From Cauispirillum nitrogeniifigens (GTDB lineage Bacteria > Pseudomonadota > Alphaproteobacteria > Rhodospirillales > Rhodospirillaceae), in assembly GCF_049800675.1 (NCBI RefSeq), contig NZ_JBLOOT010000005.1:248001-312000 (forward strand): DNA of 64,000 nucleotides, given 5' to 3'. Of the stretch, positions 63,784 to 64,000 are shown piece after piece. Within the stretch, counting starts at the first letter, position 1; every line of letters begins with the position of its first letter. The notes under the pieces were generated by a model. That model had not been told where the DNA came from. It was given only the letters and a program-made list of their open reading frames with translations, and ran no database searches. Both the position numbers and the translations under genes were made by a program.

Positions 63784-64000
63784 TCACCGCATCCCCACCG
63801 CCTTGCGCGCCCTGGCGGTCAGGGACTGGGACACCTGCGCCGTCTCCGCCCAGGGGTCATCGCCGCCCCCGCCGGCCAGCCGGTGGCGCAGCGTCTCGAC
63901 GGTGAACAGGTTGGCGGCGGCCAGCGCCGCCAGGTCGCTCCACGGGAGGGGCACGGCCACCGGCGCGCCGGGGCGGGCGCGTGGCGACCACGCGGCGATG
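63784..64000 (-). CDS. ligD: LigD polymerase-domain 3' end (partial, cut by the window edge)
   Basis: The last 71 residues of a minus-strand gene are visible. AAWSPRARPGAPVAVPLPWSDLAAL...LFTVETLRHRLAGG...DPWAETAQ matches the C-terminus of the archaeo-eukaryotic primase-like polymerase domain of LigD, the end-joining enzyme that works with Ku. Whether a ligase or phosphoesterase domain precedes it is not visible. The stop at 63784-63786 ends the gene directly after this domain, so either it is a stand-alone polymerase protein or one with the polymerase domain last. Confidence 0.85.
   Translation of the reverse strand, partial: IAAWSPRARPGAPVAVPLPWSDLAALAAANLFTVETLRHRLAGGGGDDPWAETAQVSQSLTARARKAVGMR

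Overview
This window is GC-rich chromosomal DNA from an alphaproteobacterium, most likely of Rhodospirillales type. The evidence is the gene order ffh-rpsP-rimM-trmD-rplS followed by leuC-leuD, a TTG/TGG-poor and C/G-ending codon pattern, an intracellular polyhydroxyalkanoate depolymerase, a YqaA-dsbB-coq7 cluster, alphaproteobacterial-type uracil-DNA glycosylase, and two hemerythrin-receiver fusion proteins. No phage, integrase, transposase or CRISPR array was seen. Long antisense reading frames are abundant but are by-products of the base composition.

Layout. Positions 1-4.3 kb hold the SRP/ribosome maturation operon, with a plausible promoter in front and a textbook terminator behind. 4.3-6.8 kb hold leuC and leuD, with a small acidic gene wedged between them. 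6.8-12.2 kb hold a small membrane protein, pgi overlapping mutL, and two unassigned genes. 12.2-15 kb (minus strand) hold a catalytic/non-catalytic M16 peptidase pair. 15-17 kb (minus) hold two tandem hemerythrin-receiver proteins. 17.2-25 kb (plus) hold a CinA-like protein, small ORFs, cobA, a TauE/SafE-like plus SCO1 pair (cytochrome oxidase copper delivery), phaZ, a YcgN-like protein, a YgjP-like metallopeptidase and a Bcr/CflA exporter. 25-30.7 kb hold a hybrid histidine kinase translationally coupled to a membrane-anchored urea/amide-type binding protein, a divergent NMT1-type binding protein and a small lipoprotein. 30.8-37 kb (minus) hold glgP, pmbA, an EamA transporter, purU and tRNA-Leu(CAA). 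37-44.6 kb hold yqaA-dsbB-coq7, tRNA-Gln(TTG), ispE with a TPR protein, ETF-ubiquinone oxidoreductase and a family 4 UDG.

44.6-53.8 kb (minus) is the least ordinary part. A LemA gene lies between two different membrane proteins with MUL1/GIDE-like (BAM) domains. Upstream of it is a tightly overlapping seven-gene operon: outer-membrane barrel candidate, secreted protein, MacB/LolD-like ATPase, FtsX-type permease, LolA-like periplasmic protein, LytS-type kinase and LytTR regulator. I read this operon as a self-regulated envelope transport system of unknown substrate.

54-57.7 kb (minus) is nadA-nadB-nadC preceded by two near-identical palindromes that look like operators. 57.8-64 kb hold small membrane and cytosolic proteins, an ArsC/Spx-like protein, an AbrB-type antitoxin without a visible toxin, guaA, a DUF2157-DUF4401-GDYXXLXY membrane triad, and the 3' end of a LigD-type polymerase/ligase gene cut by the window edge.

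Besides genes, the window holds several clear structural signals: near-identical GGAA-loop terminators around a tiny membrane protein gene, a hairpin ending exactly at the glgP start codon, a 154-bp element with 29-bp inverted ends, and a 19-bp triplication containing a stop codon.
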